DNA of 33,972 bases from Cryomorphaceae bacterium (GTDB taxonomy: Bacteria; Bacteroidota; Bacteroidia; Flavobacteriales_D; Crocinitomicaceae). Positions within the stretch are counted from its first letter, which is position 1, and each line of letters opens with the position of its first letter. The notes beneath the pieces were generated by a model. That model saw nothing but the letters and a program-made list of their open reading frames with translations. It was not told where the DNA came from and did no database searches. Shown in pieces: positions 32,212-33,972 of the stretch. The DNA is taken from contig JAIXXP010000080.1 of assembly GCA_027490665.1 (NCBI GenBank), forward strand, positions 1-33,972. Reading direction: 5' to 3'. The translations under genes were made by a program, and so were the position numbers.

Positions 32212-33972
32212 ATGTCTATTCAAGTTACTTTTCCGGATGGCAACATTCGTACGTATGACGCCGGAACAACCGCCATGCAAGTGGCACAATCCATTTCAGA
32301 AGGCTTAGCGCGCAATGTGTTAGCTGCCCGTATCGACGATCAAGTCAAAGATGCCAGCACACCATTAACCCAAGATTGCACGCTCCAACTACTCACTTGG
32401 TCCGATGCAGAAGGTAAATCCACTATGTGGCACTCTTCAGCTCACTTAATGGCCGAAGCACTCGAGTTTTTCTATCCAGGTATCAAATTGGCTATTGGTC
32501 CTCCAGTAACCAACGGTTTCTACTACGACGTAGATCTCATGGAGTACAGCATCTCTGAGAAAGACCTCGAAAAAATTGAGCAAAAAATGAAAGAGCTCGC
32601 CAAGCTCAAAAATCCATTTGTTCGCCAAGAAATCAGCAAAGCAGATGCCATCGCTTACTTCGAAGAAAAGCAAGACCCCTACAAATTAGAGCTTCTTGCC
32701 GATCTTCCAGACGGCAGCATCACCTTTTATACACAAGGTAACTTCACCGACCTCTGCCGTGGCCCACACATTCCAGATACCGGCTCCATTAAAGCAGTCA
32801 AATTAACAGCCATCGCTGGTGCCTATTGGCGCGGCGACGAAAAAAACAAACAACTTACCCGCATCTACGGCATTACTTTTCCGAAGCAAGCTGAACTCAC
32901 AGAGCACCTAGAAAGGTTGGAAGAGGCCAAGCGCCGCGACCACCGCAAATTGGGTAAAGAACTCGAATTATTTACGTTCAGCCAGAAAGTAGGGCAGGGC
33001 TTGCCACTTTGGTTGCCAAAAGGCGCAGCATTGCGCGAACGCCTTGAGAACTTCCTTAAAAAAGCACAGCGCAAGGCGGGGTACCAACAGGTGATTACCC
33101 CACACATCGGCAACAAAGAACTCTACGTTACCTCTGGTCATTACGAAAAATACGGCGCCGATTCCTTTCAACCGATCCGCACCCCAGATCCCAATGAAGA
33201 GTTCTATTTAAAGCCAATGAACTGCCCGCATCACTGCGAAATATTCAAAAGCAAACCCCGTTCTTACAAAGATCTGCCTGCTCGTTTTGCTGAGTTCGGA
33301 ACCGTTTATCGCTACGAACAATCTGGTGAGCTTCACGGCCTTACTAGAGTGCGCGGCTTTACTCAAGACGACGCTCATATCTTTTGTACCCAAGAACAGG
33401 TTAAAGAAGAATTCAAGAATGTTATCGACATCGTCTTGTATGTACTCAAGACCCTTAAATTTGAAAACTTCAAAGCGCAAATTTCCTTGCGCGACAAAGT
33501 CAATAGAGCTAAATACATTGGTTCTGAAGAAAACTGGCAGCGTGCCGAACAAGCAATTATTGAGGCGGCAGCCGAAAAAGAATTGCCAACTGTTGTAGAA
33601 TACGGAGAAGCGGCGTTCTACGGCCCTAAGCTAGACTTCATGGTCCAAGATGCCTTGGGTCGCGAGTGGCAATTAGGTACCATTCAAGTAGACTACAACC
33701 TTCCAGAACGCTTTGAACTCGAGTACATTGGTGCCGACAACCAAAAGCACCGCCCGGTTATGATCCATCGCGCACCTTTTGGTTCCATGGAGCGCTTTGT
33801 AGCAGTATTACTAGAACATTGCGCCGGCGATTTTCCACTGTGGCTCTCCACTGAGCAATTTATTGTCTTGCCAATCTCCGATAAATACAACGAGTACGCA
33901 GAAAAAGTTTCAGAATTCCTAAATAATTCCGATATTCGCGGACTTATTGACGACCGCAACGAGAAAATTGGA
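32212..33972 (+). CDS. thrS: Threonyl-tRNA synthetase, 3'-truncated by the window edge
   Basis: The frame is open from ATG 32212 to the last base, 587 codons, so perhaps 60 residues of the anticodon-binding domain are missing. The order is TGS domain (1-63), editing domain with His74/His78 (HSSAH) and Cys182/His186 (CRGPH), then the class II catalytic core. The core has MNCPHHC (336-342) holding the zinc cysteine, [22 protein letters not shown]-like motif 2 and the motif 3 region near APFGSMERF. ThrRS charges tRNA-Thr and clears Ser-tRNA-Thr. All editing and zinc residues that fall in the window are kept. Further downstream infC-rpmI-rplT would be usual but is outside the window. Confidence 0.96.
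   Translation, partial: MSIQVTFPDGNIRTYDAGTTAMQVAQSISEGLARNVLAARIDDQVKDASTPLTQDCTLQLLTWSDAEGKSTMWHSSAHLMAEALEFFYPGIKLAIGPPVTNGFYYDVDLMEYSISEKDLEKIEQKMKELAKLKNPFVRQEISKADAIAYFEEKQDPYKLELLADLPDGSITFYTQGNFTDLCRGPHIPDTGSIKAVKLTAIAGAYWRGDEKNKQLTRIYGITFPKQAELTEHLERLEEAKRRDHRKLGKELELFTFSQKVGQGLPLWLPKGAALRERLENFLKKAQRKAGYQQVITPHIGNKELYVTSGHYEKYGADSFQPIRTPDPNEEFYLKPMNCPHHCEIFKSKPRSYKDLPARFAEFGTVYRYEQSGELHGLTRVRGFTQDDAHIFCTQEQVKEEFKNVIDIVLYVLKTLKFENFKAQISLRDKVNRAKYIGSEENWQRAEQAIIEAAAEKELPTVVEYGEAAFYGPKLDFMVQDALGREWQLGTIQVDYNLPERFELEYIGADNQKHRPVMIHRAPFGSMERFVAVLLEHCAGDFPLWLSTEQFIVLPISDKYNEYAEKVSEFLNNSDIRGLIDDRNEKIG

Noticed and set aside
1-33972. CRISPR arrays, insertion sequences, prophage, tRNA genes
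   Set aside because: No spaced direct repeats, transposase or integrase motifs, phage structural genes, or tRNA-like cloverleaf ends were seen. The XRE/S24 regulator alone is not evidence of a prophage.

Overview
The window looks like chromosomal DNA of a Bacteroidota member, most likely order Flavobacteriales. The evidence is the gliding-motility pair gldB/gldC, a protein with a type IX secretion (T9SS) C-terminal sorting domain, a TonB-dependent receptor followed by a DUF4249 lipoprotein, a family S46 dipeptidyl-peptidase, and promoter elements of the Bacteroidota type (TAnnTTTG). The genus cannot be read from the sequence. Coding density is very high. There is no gene-free stretch over 300 bases; the longest is about 119 bp (20874-20992). 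I saw no tRNA, rRNA, CRISPR array, insertion sequence or phage gene.

Layout. (1) 1-4162, plus strand: a truncated unknown gene, fabG (SDR reductase), hemB, hutH and a small membrane protein, tightly packed. (2) 4159-6407, minus: a zinc-ribbon SAM methyltransferase coupled to a GlcD-type FAD dehydrogenase. (3) 6486-11905, plus: a PcaF/PaaJ-like thiolase overlapping a run of three envelope genes (lipoprotein, predicted outer-membrane barrel, T9SS-exported protein). (4) 11902-13095 minus, proline dehydrogenase, divergent by 35 bp from aroB (13131-14192, plus). (5) 14271-20873, minus: pabB, tilS, an RsmF-like methyltransferase, a Crp/Fnr regulator and an S46 dipeptidyl-peptidase, closed by a strong UUCG-loop terminator at 14206-14229. 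(6) 20993-24303, plus: TonB-dependent receptor and DUF4249 lipoprotein. (7) 24304-26904, minus: gldB, gldC, a DUF2797 protein and a GtrA-like membrane protein in one overlapping unit. (8) 26948-31274, plus: outer-membrane barrel, nadE, a WG-repeat secreted protein and a TonB-like single-span protein, also overlapping. (9) An XRE/S24 regulator with a palindrome in front of it, then thrS, cut by the window end.

How it fits together. Most of the content is ordinary central metabolism and translation (haem, histidine, proline, shikimate, folate, NAD, tRNA and rRNA modification, ThrRS), interleaved with envelope proteins of unknown job. The parts most worth follow-up are the thiolase-linked surface cassette (6486-11905), the gldBC/nadE region with its TonB-like and WG-repeat proteins (24304-31274), the S24 regulator with a possible self-cleavage site and its own operator, and a set of promoters placed exactly 4 bases before ATG, which suggests leaderless mRNAs.
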